A stretch of DNA of 64,000 nt from Caballeronia temeraria (GTDB lineage Bacteria; Pseudomonadota; Gammaproteobacteria; Burkholderiales; Burkholderiaceae), in NCBI RefSeq assembly GCF_001544795.2, contig NZ_FCOI02000030.1, positions 29,194 through 93,193 on the forward strand. Reading direction: 5' to 3'. The notes under the pieces were generated by a model. The model did no database searches and was not told the origin of the DNA. It saw nothing but the letters and a program-made list of their open reading frames with translations. The translations under genes were made by a program, and so were the position numbers. Shown here piece after piece: positions 16,507-24,568 of the stretch (position 1 is its first letter; each line of letters begins with the position of its first letter).

Positions 16507-16896
16507 TTACGCAAGCTTCTCGCGCAGAAACGCGACGACATAAGGCGTCGCCGCCGCCGCGACCGTCGATGCCGTGCCGGGATCGATGCCCATGCGCGCG
16601 GCGATCGATTCGGCGATGCGACCGGTGAGGATGCCTTCGCCGCCTTCTTCCATCGACTTCAGAAAGCCGTCGCCGCGCACGAGCCCGGCCGCGAACGCGG
16701 CGAAAAAGCTCTTGCCCGGATGGTTGCCCATCAGGCCGGCGTTCTGTTCCTCGGCATGCGCGTGCGCGGTTTGCGCCGCGGTGCCGAGCATCTGCTGGCT
16801 GTCTTCGGTGCTGAAGCCCTGATCGGTCAGTGCTTGCGTGGCTTGTGCGCCGTGTTCCGACGCCAGAAATTCCGATACGAGTTGTTGCATGTCCAT
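16507..16896 (-). CDS. Small Ala/Gly-rich protein resembling DUF937/YidB family
   Basis: The 129-residue protein is Ala- and Gly-rich, with a repeated helix-turn pattern. It contains FLKSMEEGGEGILTGRIAESIAARMGID followed by an alanine-rich helix and a C-terminal FLREKLA. The layout (short helices, GG turns, Ala-rich end) reminds me of DUF937/YidB proteins, whose function is not known, but the match is not decisive. No signal peptide or membrane segment is evident. The ATG at 16896 has GAGGAG upstream. It converges on gap and is 111 bases downstream of the GntR regulator. Confidence 0.55.
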   Translation of the reverse strand: MDMQQLVSEFLASEHGAQATQALTDQGFSTEDSQQMLGTAAQTAHAHAEEQNAGLMGNHPGKSFFAAFAAGLVRGDGFLKSMEEGGEGILTGRIAESIAARMGIDPGTASTVAAAATPYVVAFLREKLA

Positions 16897-17007
16897 CGAC
16901 GCCGCTCCTCTTGATGTTCGCCAATTGCAGGGCAGCGCAAGCAGATAGAAATCTCCGGCACGCACGGCCCTTGCTGAGACTGCGAACGCTTCGAGAAGTG
17001 CCGCGCC

Positions 17008-17700
17008 TTACTTGTTCGGGATCGGAAAATGCACGCCCGCGCGCTGCGCCGCATTCACGATGTGGCCTTCGATCGCGCGGCCGGCCTTTTCGCCGTCGCG
17101 CGCCTTCAGCGCCTCGATGATGACCGCGTGCTCGTGATACGTCGACAGCACCAGCTCCCGCCGATAGAACGGCAGGCGCTGGCTCTCCTTCATGATGTCG
17201 GCGCTGCCGCGCAGGATCGATTCGATCGCCGCATTGCCCGCGAGATTCACGATGCGCATATGGAACGCGAAGTCGAGTTGCGCGGCTTCCTCCAGCGCCG
17301 ATTCCGTCAGCGCGGCGTGCAGCGAGTCGAGATTGTCGTCAAGCCAGTCGATGTCCGCATCGCCGATCGAATGCGCCGCGAGCCGCGCGACGAAGCCTTC
17401 CAGCGCGAAACGCATCTGATACGTGTCCGGCAGCGAAGCCTGATCCGCAAAACGCCACGGATGCGCATTGCTCGCCTGCGCGCTGTTCACATACACGCCC
17501 TTGCCGGGCCGGATATGCAGCATGCCGAGCGCTTCAAGCGTCGAGAGCGCCTCGCGCAGCGACGCCCGGCTGATCGCCAATTCCTCCGATAGTTGCCGCT
17601 GCGCCGGCAGCAGGCTCCCGACCGGATACGCGCTCGATTCGATGCGTTCGCGAATGGTCGCGATGGCGGCGTCGGTCACGGTGTGCGGGACGTTTTTCAT
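17008..17700 (-). CDS. GntR-family transcriptional regulator, FCD (FadR) subfamily
   Basis: The 230-residue protein has an N-terminal GntR winged helix-turn-helix (IRERIESSAYPVGSLLPAQRQLSEELAISRASLREALSTLEALG). This is followed by an FCD ligand-binding domain with the metal-ligand pattern DFAFHMRI, EHAVIIEALKARD and GHI. FCD regulators usually bind organic acids and repress nearby catabolic genes. It is divergent from the dctA-like/alc/allA operon, which it most likely controls. A palindromic GGTCnGACC sequence occurs upstream of its own start (17721-17731), and a longer version sits just downstream of the predicted transcription start of the transporter operon (17880-17894). Start at ATG 17700; the inducer is unknown, possibly a ureide, glyoxylate or a C4-dicarboxylate. 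Confidence 0.88.
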   Translation of the reverse strand: MKNVPHTVTDAAIATIRERIESSAYPVGSLLPAQRQLSEELAISRASLREALSTLEALGMLHIRPGKGVYVNSAQASNAHPWRFADQASLPDTYQMRFALEGFVARLAAHSIGDADIDWLDDNLDSLHAALTESALEEAAQLDFAFHMRIVNLAGNAAIESILRGSADIMKESQRLPFYRRELVLSTYHEHAVIIEALKARDGEKAGRAIEGHIVNAAQRAGVHFPIPNK

Positions 17701-17720
17701 AGGAAGAAAACAGTATTGGC

Positions 17721-17731
17721 CGGTCTGACCG
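17721..17731. promoter_or_regulatory. Candidate operator for the FCD-GntR regulator (autoregulation)
   Basis: CGGTC-T-GACCG is an 11-base perfect palindrome 20 bases upstream of the regulator start. It shares the GGTC-N-GACC core with the operator at 17880-17894, and FCD regulators commonly bind GGT-N-ACC half-sites. Confidence 0.45.
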
Positions 17732-17837
17732 CCATTGTATGCGCGTGTCGGACGCGCGTGTGAACGACCGTTTTTCCATGCAATAACATGCATTTTCGTG
17801 CCCGTTTCGAACAGGGTAAACCGCTACGAATGCGTCC

Positions 17838-17866
17838 TTGACGGCTCTATATCGGCTTTCTAATAT
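17838..17866 (+). promoter_or_regulatory. Sigma-70 promoter of the dctA-like/alc/allA operon
   Basis: TTGACG (17838-17843) and TAATAT (17861-17866) are separated by exactly 17 bases, a near-consensus sigma-70 promoter. Transcription would start near 17873, just before the palindromic operator. Confidence 0.75.
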
Positions 17867-17879
17867 TCCCCATCACAGC

Positions 17880-17894
17880 ACTGGTCCGACCAGT
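17880..17894. promoter_or_regulatory. Operator, perfect palindrome ACTGGTCCGACCAGT
   Basis: ACTGGTC and GACCAGT are exact reverse complements around a central C. The site begins about seven bases downstream of the predicted start of transcription, where a bound repressor would block the promoter at 17838-17866. Its core matches the GGT-N-ACC type recognised by FCD-GntR proteins, and such a gene lies immediately divergent. Confidence 0.7.
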
Positions 17895-17939
17895 CGGAAC
17901 AGTTGCTCTGATCCTGGGACATTACACGAGGAGACGGTC

Positions 17940-19259
17940 GTGTCGAGATTTCTGAATTCGCTGTTCGGCAGGGTGATGATCGCGCTAGTTATCGGCGTGG
18001 TGGTCGGCGCGTTGTTTCCGCACTTCGGCCAGTCGTTGCGGCCGCTGGGCGACGGCTTTCTCAAGCTCATCAAGATGGTCATCGGGCCGATCGTGTTCTG
18101 CGTCGTCGTGAGCGGCATGGCGAGCGCGGGCGATCTGAAGAAAGTGGGGCGCGTCGGGCTGAAGGCCGTTGTCTACTTCGAGATCATGACCACGCTCGCG
18201 CTCATCATCGGCGCGATTCTCGCGTGGATCACGCGTCCGGGCGTCGGCATGAATATCGATCTGCACACGCTCAACGCCGCCTCGCTCGCCACTTACACCG
18301 AGCACGCGAAGAGCCTGAAGGACACCGCGGGCTTTCTGCTGAAGATCATCCCCGATACGGCCGTCGATGCCTTCGCGAAAGGCGACATCCTGCAAGTGCT
18401 CGTGTTCGCGATCCTGTTCGGCTCCGCGCTCTCGATGCTCGGCGACAAGGCGCAGCGCGTGACGGTTTTCATCGACGAGCTGTCGCACGTGTTCTTCCGC
18501 ATCATGGCGTTCATCATCAAGCTCGCGCCGCTCGGCGTGCTTGGCGCGATCGCGTTCACGACCGGCCAGTACGGCGTCGCGTCGCTCAAGCAGCTCGGTC
18601 TGCTGGTGATCGTGTTCTACGCGAGCTGCTTCCTGTTCGTGTTCGTCGTGCTCGGCGTCGTGATGCGTCTCGCGGGCTTCTCGATCTTCAAGCTCGTGCG
18701 CTATCTGCGTGAAGAACTGTCGATCGTGCTCGGCACCGCTTCGTCGGACGCCGTGCTGCCGCAGATCATGCGCAAGCTCGAATGGATGGGCGTGAAGGAT
18801 TCGACCGTCGGCCTCGTGATTCCGACCGGCTACTCGTTCAATCTCGACGGCTTCTCGATCTATCTCACGCTCGCGGTGATCTTCATCGCGCAGGCGACCA
18901 ACACGCCGCTGTCGCTGCATGACCTGATCGTCGTCGTGCTCGTGTCGCTGGTGACGTCGAAAGGCGCGCACGGCATTCCCGGCTCCGCGATCGTGATTCT
19001 CGCCGCGACGCTCTCCGCCATTCCCGCGATTCCCGTGCTCGGCCTCGTGCTGATCCTGCCGGTCGACTGGTTCGTCGGGATCGCGCGCGCCGTGACCAAT
19101 CTGATCGGAAACTGCGTGGCGACGGTGGTCGTCGCGGTATGGGAGAAGGACATCGACCGGGCGCGCGCCAAGCGCGTGCTCGACCAGGACGCCGAATTTC
19201 GCTTCGTGCCCGCCGCGCCGGAACCCTCGCATGGCGCCGATCACGCGCACGCAATCTGA
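17940..19259 (+). CDS. DctA-like dicarboxylate/amino acid:cation symporter (DAACS family)
   Basis: The 439-residue inner-membrane protein matches the DAACS family, typified by DctA, which imports C4-dicarboxylates with protons or sodium. Many hydrophobic segments are present, with the family motif GLVIPTGYSFNLDG-FSIY-LTLAVIFIAQATN in the second half. The usual DctA sequence is NLDGT; here Thr is replaced by Phe, which suggests a changed substrate range. The GTG at 17940 (VSRFLNSLFGRV) has GAGGAG seven bases upstream. It is followed by alc after 25 bases and allA, so the transported compound may relate to ureide breakdown; this is inference. Control is likely by the divergent FCD-GntR protein. 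Confidence 0.88.
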   Translation: MSRFLNSLFGRVMIALVIGVVVGALFPHFGQSLRPLGDGFLKLIKMVIGPIVFCVVVSGMASAGDLKKVGRVGLKAVVYFEIMTTLALIIGAILAWITRPGVGMNIDLHTLNAASLATYTEHAKSLKDTAGFLLKIIPDTAVDAFAKGDILQVLVFAILFGSALSMLGDKAQRVTVFIDELSHVFFRIMAFIIKLAPLGVLGAIAFTTGQYGVASLKQLGLLVIVFYASCFLFVFVVLGVVMRLAGFSIFKLVRYLREELSIVLGTASSDAVLPQIMRKLEWMGVKDSTVGLVIPTGYSFNLDGFSIYLTLAVIFIAQATNTPLSLHDLIVVVLVSLVTSKGAHGIPGSAIVILAATLSAIPAIPVLGLVLILPVDWFVGIARAVTNLIGNCVATVVVAVWEKDIDRARAKRVLDQDAEFRFVPAAPEPSHGADHAHAI

Positions 19260-19284
19260 CTCAACGCAACCGAAGGACATTGAA

Positions 19285-20295
19285 ATGGCCAACCCGATTC
19301 TCGACGCCGACGCACCCGCTTTCGCCCGCCGCTACATGAACCTCGCGGACCCGCGCCTCGGCGCAAAGGCGCTCTTCGCCACCGACGAGTTCTTCGCGCC
19401 CAAGGACCGCATGCTGGAGCCGCAACCGGCGGTGTTCATCCCCGGCAAGTACGACGAGCACGGCAAGTGGATGGACGGCTGGGAAACGCGCCGCAAGCGC
19501 ACGACGGGCTACGACTACTGCATCGTCAAGCTGGCGCGCGCGGGCGTGATTCACGGCATCGACATCGATACGAGTCACTTCACCGGCAATTTTCCGCCGG
19601 CGGCGTCGATCGAAGCGTGCTTCACCGAAAGCGCGAACCCGCAGGAAGACGGCGACTGGCGCGAGATCGTGCCGTCGACGACGCTGCAGGGCAATCGTCA
19701 TCACTATCTCGAAATCGCCGACACGCGCGCCTACACGCATCTGCGCGTGAACATCTATCCCGATGGCGGCATCGCGCGGCTGCGCGTGTATGGTCAGCCG
19801 AAGACGGATTTTTCGCGCGTCGAGCGCGGCACGCTGCTGGATCTCGCGGCCATCGAGAACGGCGCGTATCTCGTCGCGGCGAACAATCAGCACTTCGGGC
19901 CCGCATCGCAAATGCTGATGCCGGGACGCGGCGTGAACATGGGCGATGGCTGGGAAACGCGCCGTCGACGCGAGCCGGGCAACGACTGGGCGATCGTCGC
20001 GCTGGCGAATCCCGGCGTGATCCGCGCGATCGAAGTGGACACCGCGCATTTCAAGGGCAACTATCCGGACCGCTGCTCGCTGCAGGCGGCGCGCGTGGAA
20101 GGCGGCACCGATGAATCGCTCGTCACGCAGGCGATGTTCTGGCCGGTCCTGCTCGACGAGCAAAAGCTGTCGATGGACAACGTGCATCGCTTCGAGAAGG
20201 ACATCTCGGCGCTCGGGCCGGTGACGCACGTGCGCTTCAACATCTATCCGGACGGCGGCGTGTCGCGGTTGCGGATCTTCGGTGAAATCCAATGA
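19285..20295 (+). CDS. alc: Allantoicase
   Basis: Allantoicase hydrolyses allantoate to ureidoglycolate and urea in purine catabolism. The 336-residue protein shows the duplicated allantoicase domain. DGWETRRKR...IVKLARAGVIHGIDIDTSHFTGN in the first half is echoed by DGWETRRRR...IVALANPGVIRAIEVDTAHFKGN in the second. Each half ends in a HxRxNIYPDGGxxRLRxxG strand. AAGGA precedes the ATG at 19285. The stop overlaps the allA start (ATGA), showing translational coupling. Confidence 0.96.
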   Translation: MANPILDADAPAFARRYMNLADPRLGAKALFATDEFFAPKDRMLEPQPAVFIPGKYDEHGKWMDGWETRRKRTTGYDYCIVKLARAGVIHGIDIDTSHFTGNFPPAASIEACFTESANPQEDGDWREIVPSTTLQGNRHHYLEIADTRAYTHLRVNIYPDGGIARLRVYGQPKTDFSRVERGTLLDLAAIENGAYLVAANNQHFGPASQMLMPGRGVNMGDGWETRRRREPGNDWAIVALANPGVIRAIEVDTAHFKGNYPDRCSLQAARVEGGTDESLVTQAMFWPVLLDEQKLSMDNVHRFEKDISALGPVTHVRFNIYPDGGVSRLRIFGEIQ

Positions 20296-20801
20296 AAACG
20301 CTGACGCTCCAGCCGCTCACGCGCGAAGCCTTCGCCCCGTTCGGCGATGTCATCGAACTCGAAGGCGCGCGCCATTTTCCGATCAACGCGGGCACGACCG
20401 AGCGCTTTCACGACCTCGCGAACGTGGAAGTCGGTTTCGAGAGCGGCGGGCGGCCGCTCATCAACGTGTTTCGCGGCCAGCCGCGCCCGCAGCCGGTCGC
20501 GATCTCGATGATGGAGCGGCATCCGCTCGGCAGTCAGGCCTTCGTGCCGCTCGCGGACGTGCGCTATCTCGTGGTCGTCGCGCCCGCGGGCGAATTCGAT
20601 CCCGCCGGTCTGCGGGCGTTTTACGCGCAGGGCTGGCAAGGCGTGAACTACGCGCGCGGCGTGTGGCATCACCCGCTGATCGTGCTCGACAAGCCGGGCG
20701 ATTTCATCGTCGTCGATCGCGGCGGCGATCTGCCGAATTGCGACGAGATCGATCTGCCGGAACGCTATACGCTGATCGAAGCGGCCGCGCGCGCGGCCTG
20801 A
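20292..20801 (+). CDS. allA: Ureidoglycolate lyase
   Basis: The 169-residue cupin-fold enzyme splits ureidoglycolate into glyoxylate and urea, the step after allantoicase. Recognisable parts are LTREAFAPFGDVIE near the N-terminus, the cupin stretch SMMERHPLGSQAFVPL, and GVWHHPLIVLDKPGDFIVVDR. Length and order match AllA. The start overlaps the alc stop by four bases. The operon ends at a strong hairpin 78 bases downstream. Confidence 0.95.
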   Translation: MKTLTLQPLTREAFAPFGDVIELEGARHFPINAGTTERFHDLANVEVGFESGGRPLINVFRGQPRPQPVAISMMERHPLGSQAFVPLADVRYLVVVAPAGEFDPAGLRAFYAQGWQGVNYARGVWHHPLIVLDKPGDFIVVDRGGDLPNCDEIDLPERYTLIEAAARAA

Positions 20802-20878
20802 AGCGGCACGACGCGAATCTAAATGCAATTGCGAATCGCTCGCAGACGCGGGATTTGAAACGCACAGGCGAAACGAAA

Positions 20879-20911
20879 CCGCCGTCCATCGTGAGATGGA
20901 CGGCGGTTTGT
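20879..20911. terminator. Bidirectional rho-independent terminator between allA and fur
   Basis: A perfect 12-bp stem (CCGCCGTCCATC/GATGGACGGCGG) encloses a four-base loop. T-rich tracts follow on both strands (TTTGTCATTCTT on plus, TTTCGTTT on minus), so it can serve both allA and the convergent fur. Confidence 0.8.
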
Positions 20912-20942
20912 CATTCTTGCGCCGACTCCGGGCGCGCGCGCC

Positions 20943-21371
20943 TCAATGCTTGCGGTGCGGGCAGTTTTCCTTCGTGCACGTGCCGTACAGCGCGAGCGCA
21001 TGCTCGTGGAGCTTGAAGCCGCGTTCCTTCGCGATCGATTGCTGACGGCGTTCGATCTCGGCATCGAAGAACTCTTCGACGCGGCCGCAGTCGATGCACA
21101 CGAGGTGATCGTGGTGCGATCCCTCGTTGAGCTCGAACACCGCCTTGCCCGATTCGAAATTGCTTCGCGACAGCAGGCCGGCTTGCTCGAACTGCGTGAG
21201 CACGCGATACACCGTCGCGAGACCGATATCGAGCTCCTCGTTGAGCAGGTTTCGATACACGTCTTCAGCGGTCAGATGGCGCACCGGACTATGCTGAAAA
21301 ATTTCGAGAATCTTGAGGCGGGGCAGGGTCGCCTTGAGCCCGATATTTTTGAGATCGGCGGGATTGGTCAT
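20943..21371 (-). CDS. fur: Ferric uptake regulator
   Basis: The 142-residue protein is a Fur repressor. The N-terminal winged helix has TLPRLKILEIFQ and DIGLATVYRVLTQFEQAGL. The C-terminal metal-binding dimer domain has GSHHDHLVCIDCGRVEEF and a terminal cysteine pair region (CTKENCPHRKH). It senses Fe(II) and represses iron uptake genes. It is divergent from bamE, the arrangement usual in beta-proteobacteria. Confidence 0.97.
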   Translation of the reverse strand: MTNPADLKNIGLKATLPRLKILEIFQHSPVRHLTAEDVYRNLLNEELDIGLATVYRVLTQFEQAGLLSRSNFESGKAVFELNEGSHHDHLVCIDCGRVEEFFDAEIERRQQSIAKERGFKLHEHALALYGTCTKENCPHRKH

Positions 21372-21545
21372 GGCTAGGCATCCCTAGAGTACAATTCAAG
21401 GTTCTCATAGTAATGCGTTTTTCCGATTCCCGACACCCGAGTGGAGTCAATGCGAATCGGACGAAAAGAGCGCGGCCTTCGAGCGCCTCGCGTGAAAGGT
21501 GAAATGGTTTTCAAAACTTTATCGAATTGCAGGGAGAGCCGTCGC

Positions 21546-22349
21546 ATGCGGGGAACCGTGATAGCAGCAACCTTGGCCGTATTGCTCGCCGGCTGCTCGA
21601 CGTACGACAGCGTCACGCAGAAGATCGCGCAAAGCATCACACCGTATCGGATCACGGTCGTGCAAGGCAATTTCGTTTCGGCGGAAGCGGCAGCGCAGAT
21701 GCAGGTCGGCATGTCGCGAGACCAGGTGAAACAACTCCTCGGCACGCCGCTCCTGACCGACATGTTCCATGCCGATCGCTGGGACTACGTGTTCTATTTC
21801 AAGCGCGGCAGCACGTCGGTCGTTCAGCAGCGTGACTTCGTCGTGAACTTCGCGAGCGATCGCGTCGTGAGCTGGTCGGGCGGCGAGAATCTGCCGTCGA
21901 ATCTGGAACTGCTCGCGGAAATCGACGGCGACAAGGGCGTCAAGGTCGCGAAGTCCGCGGCGAGCGCGTCGGCGGCCTCGGCAACGGTGGCGTCGACCGC
22001 GGCGGTGACCGCGCCGGTCGGCGAGCCGTCCACGCAGCCGAATGCGTCGGCGGCATTCGCGGGCGACGCGAACCAGGCAGCCGCGCAGGCCGCGAACCGC
22101 GCAACGTCGCAAGTGGAAATGCCGACGGGCCGGAATCAGTCGTCCGTGCGCGTGAACGTGCCGCAGAGCAGTGGCGGCGCGCCCGGTTCGAACGCGCAAG
22201 GCGCGAGCAACTCGCAGATCCAGTTGCAACGCCGCCCGCAGACGATCAACATTCCCGACAGCAGCGCGGTCGGCCCGGCGAGTACGTCGCCTGCGCCCGC
22301 CAACGCGGGCGGTCAGGCGCAGTTCTATCTGCCGCAGCAGAGCCAGTAA
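21546..22349 (+). CDS. bamE: Outer membrane assembly lipoprotein BamE (OmlA/SmpA) with long C-terminal extension
   Basis: The 267-residue protein starts with a lipoprotein signal (ATLAVLLAGC). A BamE/SmpA domain of about 110 residues follows, with YRITVVQGNFV, MSRDQVKQLLGTP and WDYVFYFKRG. BamE is a small lipoprotein of the beta-barrel assembly machine. After about residue 120 the protein continues as a low-complexity tail rich in Ala, Ser, Gln and Asn that E. coli BamE lacks. AGGGAG precedes the ATG at 21546. Position beside fur and before dapB is conserved in Burkholderiaceae. Confidence 0.9.
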   Translation: MRGTVIAATLAVLLAGCSTYDSVTQKIAQSITPYRITVVQGNFVSAEAAAQMQVGMSRDQVKQLLGTPLLTDMFHADRWDYVFYFKRGSTSVVQQRDFVVNFASDRVVSWSGGENLPSNLELLAEIDGDKGVKVAKSAASASAASATVASTAAVTAPVGEPSTQPNASAAFAGDANQAAAQAANRATSQVEMPTGRNQSSVRVNVPQSSGGAPGSNAQGASNSQIQLQRRPQTINIPDSSAVGPASTSPAPANAGGQAQFYLPQQSQ

Positions 22350-22469
22350 GCAGTTCAGCCGTTCGCGGATGAGGCCGCGCCACGTGTTCGCGCGCGGCGC
22401 CGCTTCATCCGCGCGGCCAATCCGCTCCATCCATCGCGCGTGCCGCGCGCGGTTCAACACGAGACTGCC

Positions 22470-23267
22470 ATGAAGATCGCCATTGCCGGCGCATCGGGCC
22501 GCATGGGCCGGATGCTGATCGAAACCGTCCTCAACGACTCCGGCGCGCAGCTCGCCGGCGCGCTCGACCGGCCCGGCGTGCCGCAGCTCGGGCAGGACGC
22601 GGGCGCGTTCCTCGGCAAGACCACGGGCGTGCTGCTGACCGACGACATCGAGCGCGTGTTCGCCGATGCCGATTATCTGATCGACTTCACGCGCCCCGAA
22701 GGCACGATCGCGCATCTCGAAGCGGCGCTGCGTCACAACGTGAAGATGATCATCGGCACGACCGGCTTCTCGGACGAGCAGAAAGCGCAGCTGAAGCAGG
22801 CGGGCGAGAAGATCGGCATCGTGTTCGCGCCGAACATGAGCGTCGGCGTGAACGTCACGCTGAAGCTGCTCGAATTCGCCGCGAAGCATTTCGCCACCGG
22901 CTACGACATCGAAATCATCGAGGCGCATCACCGGCACAAGGTGGATGCGCCGTCGGGCACCGCGCTCGGCATGGGCGAGGTGATCGCCAAGGCGCTCGGC
23001 CGCGATCTGAAAGACTGCGCCGTGTACGCGCGCGAAGGCGTGACGGGCGAGCGCGATCCGTCGACGATCGGTTTTTCCGCGATTCGCGGCGGCGATATCG
23101 TCGGCGATCACACGGTGCTCTTCGCGGGCATCGGCGAGCGCATCGAGATCACGCACAAGTCGGCGAGCCGTCTGTCCTACGCACAAGGCGCGCTGCGCGC
23201 CGCGCATTTCCTGCAAGGCCACGACAAGGGCTTCTTCGACATGCAGGACGTGCTCGGTCTGCGCTGA
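22470..23267 (+). CDS. dapB: 4-hydroxy-tetrahydrodipicolinate reductase
   Basis: The 265-residue enzyme reduces hydroxytetrahydrodipicolinate in lysine and diaminopimelate synthesis. The N-terminal nucleotide-binding motif IAGASGRMGRMLIE, the IGTTGF segment, and the catalytic EIIEAHHRHKVDAPSGTA signature at about residue 150 are present. The ATG at 22470 is the family start. Five bases separate it from the ExbB-like gene. Confidence 0.97.
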   Translation: MKIAIAGASGRMGRMLIETVLNDSGAQLAGALDRPGVPQLGQDAGAFLGKTTGVLLTDDIERVFADADYLIDFTRPEGTIAHLEAALRHNVKMIIGTTGFSDEQKAQLKQAGEKIGIVFAPNMSVGVNVTLKLLEFAAKHFATGYDIEIIEAHHRHKVDAPSGTALGMGEVIAKALGRDLKDCAVYAREGVTGERDPSTIGFSAIRGGDIVGDHTVLFAGIGERIEITHKSASRLSYAQGALRAAHFLQGHDKGFFDMQDVLGLR

Positions 23268-23272
23268 TCCAC

Positions 23273-23938
23273 ATGGCTGCAACGGGCGTCATTCATTACC
23301 TGCAATCCGGCGATGCCGTGACGCACGCGGTCGCGGGCCTGCTGCTCGCGATGTCGCTCGCGAGCTGGTGTTTCCTGCTCGTGAAGGCGTGGATTCTCGC
23401 GCGCGCCAAGTGGCAGGGCACGCGCGCATTGCAGCGGTTCTGGCAGGCGCCGACTCTGAAAGACGGCATCGGCGCATTGCAGCGCGCGGACCGCGAGCGT
23501 GTGTTTCTGCCGCTGGCCGAAGCCGCCTGGCGCGCATCGGAAGCTGAAATGCCGGGCGCGATGCTCGCGCAAGTCGAGCGCAGCGAACGCGTGCTGCGCG
23601 CGCTGCGTCATGCGTTGCTGCGCTCGCAACGCAGGCTCGAATTCGGGCAGGTTTTGCTCGCGTCGGTGGGCAGCACGGCGCCGTTCGTCGGCTTGCTCGG
23701 CACCGTCTGGGGCATTTATCACGCGCTGTCGAGCATCGCGTCGAGCGGGCAGGCGATGATCGAAAACGTCGCCGGGCCGGTCGGCGAGGCGCTCATCATG
23801 ACGGCGTTCGGACTCGTCGTCGCGATTCCGGCCGTGCTCGCGTACAACATTCTCGGGCGCTACGTGCGGCAGATTTCCGAAGAGCTGGACGGCTTCGCGC
23901 ACGATCTGCACGCATTCGTCTGCGGTCCGGCCGACTAG
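23273..23938 (+). CDS. exbB: MotA/TolQ/ExbB proton channel family protein
   Basis: The 221-residue inner-membrane protein has three hydrophobic segments. It shows the family core VGSTAPFVGLLGTVWGIYHALSSIA, followed by a second helix pair with GEALIMTAFGLVVAIPAVLAYN. With the ExbD-like protein that follows after ten bases it should form a proton channel energising a TonB- or TolA-type system. I cannot tell ExbB from TolQ by sequence alone; the symbol is provisional. Confidence 0.88.
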   Translation: MAATGVIHYLQSGDAVTHAVAGLLLAMSLASWCFLLVKAWILARAKWQGTRALQRFWQAPTLKDGIGALQRADRERVFLPLAEAAWRASEAEMPGAMLAQVERSERVLRALRHALLRSQRRLEFGQVLLASVGSTAPFVGLLGTVWGIYHALSSIASSGQAMIENVAGPVGEALIMTAFGLVVAIPAVLAYNILGRYVRQISEELDGFAHDLHAFVCGPAD

Positions 23939-23948
23939 GAGCGCGGCA

Positions 23949-24377
23949 ATGGCCTTCGGCGGACTCGACAAGAAACACGGCAGCCAGCCGATGGCGGACA
24001 TCAACATGACGCCGCTCATCGACGTCATGCTCGTGTTGCTGGTCATCTTCATCATCACCGCGCCGCTCTTCACGCACGCGATACGGCTCGATTTGCCGAA
24101 AGTGGCGTCGCAGCCCGCGCGCGAGACGCCGCAAACCATCACGCTGTCCATCGACGACGCCGGCAAGCTCTTCTGGAACGACACGCCCGTCACATTCGAT
24201 CAGATGCGCGCGCGTTTCGCCGATGCAGGCAAAAGCGCGCCGAAGCCGGAGCTGCATCTGCGCGCATCGAGCGCGACGCGCTATGACGTCATCGCGCAGG
24301 TGATGGGCGCCGCGCAGCAGGCGGGCGTGGAGCGCATCGGCTTTGTGACGCAGCCCGCAAAGCCGAAGGCGCAATAA
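23949..24377 (+). CDS. exbD: ExbD/TolR family biopolymer transport protein
   Basis: The 142-residue protein has a cytoplasmic N-terminus, one transmembrane helix (residues about 19-39) and a periplasmic domain. The motif MADINMTPLIDVMLVLLVIF contains the conserved membrane Asp used in proton flow. It pairs with the upstream ExbB-like channel. No TonB gene is in the window. Confidence 0.9.
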   Translation: MAFGGLDKKHGSQPMADINMTPLIDVMLVLLVIFIITAPLFTHAIRLDLPKVASQPARETPQTITLSIDDAGKLFWNDTPVTFDQMRARFADAGKSAPKPELHLRASSATRYDVIAQVMGAAQQAGVERIGFVTQPAKPKAQ

Positions 24378-24404
24378 GCGCGCGAGCCGGCGCGCGTCGA
24401 ACGG

Positions 24405-24410
24405 TATAAT
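24405..24410 (+). promoter_or_regulatory. Candidate -10 element of leuS
   Basis: A perfect TATAAT lies in the 191-base gap between exbD and leuS. No clear -35 hexamer was seen at 16-18 bases upstream. Confidence 0.4.
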
Positions 24411-24568
24411 CGCCATTTCCCCGTTCGGCGGGCCTTGGCCGTGCCAGCAGGCCCGAATTCCGACGCCGCGCCGTGTCAGCAGTGCCGCAGCGCGCGGACT
24501 CGCCGCTCACATCGGGGCGGCTGGTCCCGAAGTCCGTTCCCAGCATTTGCCGAAAGCCAAACCACACC

